A stretch of DNA of 64,000 nucleotides from Pogonophryne albipinna (Eukaryota; Chordata; Actinopteri; Perciformes; Artedidraconidae). The notes below the pieces were generated by a model. It saw nothing but the letters and a program-made list of their open reading frames with translations. It made no database searches and was not told the origin of the DNA. The stretch covers positions 184,001 to 248,000 of the forward strand of contig CM053256.1 of the NCBI GenBank assembly GCA_028583405.1, written 5' to 3'. A program made the translations under genes and the position numbers. This document shows positions 62,165-64,000 of this stretch, piece after piece. Each line of letters opens with the position of its first letter. Positions within the stretch are counted from its first letter, which is position 1.

Positions 62165-63500
62165 TTTTATTTTATTTTTATTTATATATTTATTTGACAG
62201 GGACAGTGCACATTGATTGACATTTCTGTAAATGCGCCAGAGTTAGCCAACAGGCTATTTTTCGTCTGTAGTCCCTTGACAGATGTTGAAAGTCATCCTA
62301 AAAACAAAAATTAACTTCAAATAACAGGTAAATACAATCAGTAAAACAACATTCAACAGAGATACTTATATTATGATAAAAGCATATATAAAAACATAAA
62401 AACTAAACTAAAATACATATTCACAAAGCAGACAGATAGCAACAGGTCAAGGCACATGTACAAACAGAGCGTTGTAAAGTACAGATTGTATCAGTGTTGA
62501 CAAAGCTGACTTTCCACTAACCATGTTTTTAAGTTAGATTTAAATAAACTGCAGGTGTTTTGTTCTCTAATCTTGATTGAGTTCCACTGTTGTGCAGCTT
62601 TAAAAGAAAAAGAAGATTGGCTGAATGAACTCTTCCTTAATGGAACAACGCAGTCTCCTCTTGTTGCAGCTCTTGTTGACCTAGTTACAGGTGTGCGTAT
62701 GGTGATAAAATGTCTGAGCGGAGGTGAGGTAAGGCCGTGTATTATTTTGTACATGAGGCAAGCATTTGCATATCTCATTACATTTTCCCAGCTCAACAAG
62801 TTATATTTTGTGAGTATTGGGCAATGATGAGAATAAACTGATTTCTTATCTACTATTTTAAGTGTTTGTTTGTATAATGATTCCAGGGGTTTAAGAGTGG
62901 TTGTACGGCATGTGACCAGGTTGTTAAGCAGTAGGTGATATGAGATAGAACCATAGAGTGCATGTACATCAGAGTGCATGTCTCTGTTGACATGCAGTTC
63001 CTGGTAAACCTCAAATTGAACATACTGAATTTGACCCTGTTGCAAACCTTTTTCACCTGAGCCTTAAAATTGAGTCTTGAATCAATTAAGACCCCCAGGT
63101 ATTTGTACTCTGAGACCACCTGTAGCCTCTCCCCGGACACAAACACATCTGGCTCAACGCAGGAGGACTTGGTTTTGGTGAAGAAAATACATACAGTTTT
63201 ACTGACATTTAGTTGCCGACAGCATTGCTCCAACCAAGCTGTTACATGAACCATCTTGTTCGTCAGTTCATTAGCCACTTGTGTCAGACTGCCTCCGTGA
63301 ACATAAATTACAGTATCATCAGCATAAATTTGGATGTTTGTGTCAGGACATATCGATGGTAAGTCGTTTATCTACAATGAAAATAACAATGGACCCAGAA
63401 TTGACCCTTGTGGGACACCTGTGGACAGCTGGAGGTTAGATGATTGATTATTCTGTACTCTGACATACTGAGAACGGTTGAACAATAATACAGTCAATAA
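62165..63500 (-). mobile_element. 5'-truncated LINE, reverse transcriptase C-terminal half (dead)
   Basis: Reads right to left. GVPQGSILGPLLF (about 63385-63425) and YADDT (about 63310-63325) are reverse transcriptase motifs; LNVSKT and YKYLGVLIDS follow, then a C-terminal segment ending QHWNS-type (KAAQQWNSIKIREQ) and a 3' tail CACTGTCCCTGTCAAATAAA with AT-rich simple repeat at 62165-62200. There is an in-frame stop just after PLLFSL and a frameshift near 62900-63050. The 5' half is missing. The clade is not assigned. Confidence 0.85.
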
Positions 63501-64000
63501 CGTCGGGTTACGTATTGTAACCCTTGTTATATTAGCACAGGTGGAGCCCTCTACTGGACTCTATGGGTACTACCTTATCATGCAAGCATTCACCTACTGA
63601 GATTTCTATGGACGTAGCCGGCCCCGGGGCGGGCCTACCTGAATGCGTGCGCATCTCACTTCCGTATAAAAGGAGGCCTCGCCTCCTGACCACCATCCTA
63701 CACCACTCTTCAGCGAGCGGTATAGGACAGACAGTGCCCCAAGGTAGAGGGCTCCGCCTGTGCTAATATAACAAGGGTTACAATACGTAACCCGACGTTA
63801 TATCTCTCACAGGCTCCGCCCTCTCCTGGACTCTATGGGTACAGTGGGCGGAGCCCCGATGTATGCACGCACTGTCGTCCAGCACACCGTTCCACCTCAC
63901 TGTCCCTGACCGGCTTTAGCAGCCACTGCGCCTCACTCACCTCCCCCTCGGTTGTAACCGTGGAGAAGTCTGGGCTGTGGCCGATAGAGCACACCCTGAC
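63497..64000. repeat. Inverted-repeat, TATA-containing repeat at the right edge
   Basis: A 60-bp arm (about 63497-63556: AACGTCGGGTTACGTATTGT...) recurs inverted at 63744-63803, around a loop that contains TATAAAAGG (63665-63673), GC-rich palindromic GGAGGCCTCGCCTCC and a short leader. GGACTCTATGGGTAC occurs twice in direct orientation (63560 and 63818). The minus strand is open from about 63830 to the edge (54 codons), which may be the start of a repeat-encoded protein. It resembles a retroelement promoter/leader, but I cannot name it. Confidence 0.5.

Overview
The window is vertebrate nuclear DNA, almost certainly from a teleost fish. The genes are split by GT-AG introns, the encoded proteins match vertebrate NOP2, ING4 and NCAPD2, and the introns and flanks are full of small non-autonomous DNA transposons (hAT, TTAA-flanked and Harbinger-like), tRNA-derived SINEs and a LINE fragment in the mix typical of ray-finned fish. 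Species cannot be fixed from the sequence.

Layout, all genes on the + strand: 1-554 is a NOP2 intron with a hAT-like repeat end. 555-4473 is the 3' part of nop2 (11 exons, 618 codons), a nucleolar rRNA m5C methyltransferase, with poly(A) signal at 4748. 5354-9267 is a complete ing4 (8 exons, 249 aa), the PHD-finger subunit of HBO1 acetyltransferase complexes. 10755-59226 is a complete ncapd2 (one non-coding and 31 coding exons, 1411 aa), the HEAT-repeat subunit D2 of condensin I. 59250-64000 is intergenic DNA made largely of transposons, a 5'-truncated LINE on the minus strand and an inverted-repeat, TATA-bearing repeat at the right edge.

The most notable finding is a set of five copies of a composite box C/D-H/ACA small Cajal body RNA of the U85/SCARNA10 type in ncapd2 introns 5, 9, 12, 15 and 17. 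Mammalian SCARNA10 also lies in an NCAPD2 intron. Each copy has C and D boxes held by a terminal stem, plus an H/ACA pocket matching U5 snRNA around U46 with the ACA 14 nt downstream. Four of five also keep the D-box guide for U5 C45; the intron 12 copy has lost it. Shared flanks show that at least three copies arose by local duplication.

The second notable item is a 3.6 kb DNA transposon (about 30857-34482) in ncapd2 intron 18. It has 16-bp terminal inverted repeats, sits inside a TA microsatellite and carries a long transposase-like gene broken by one stop and one frameshift. I cannot place it in a named superfamily. Several hAT insertions can be dated relative to their hosts because a paralogous repeat elsewhere in the window preserves the empty site.

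The three genes are broadly growth and chromosome genes (ribosome biogenesis, chromatin acetylation, mitotic condensation); NOP2, ING4 and NCAPD2 also lie close together on human 12p13, so the neighbourhood is conserved synteny rather than an operon-like unit.
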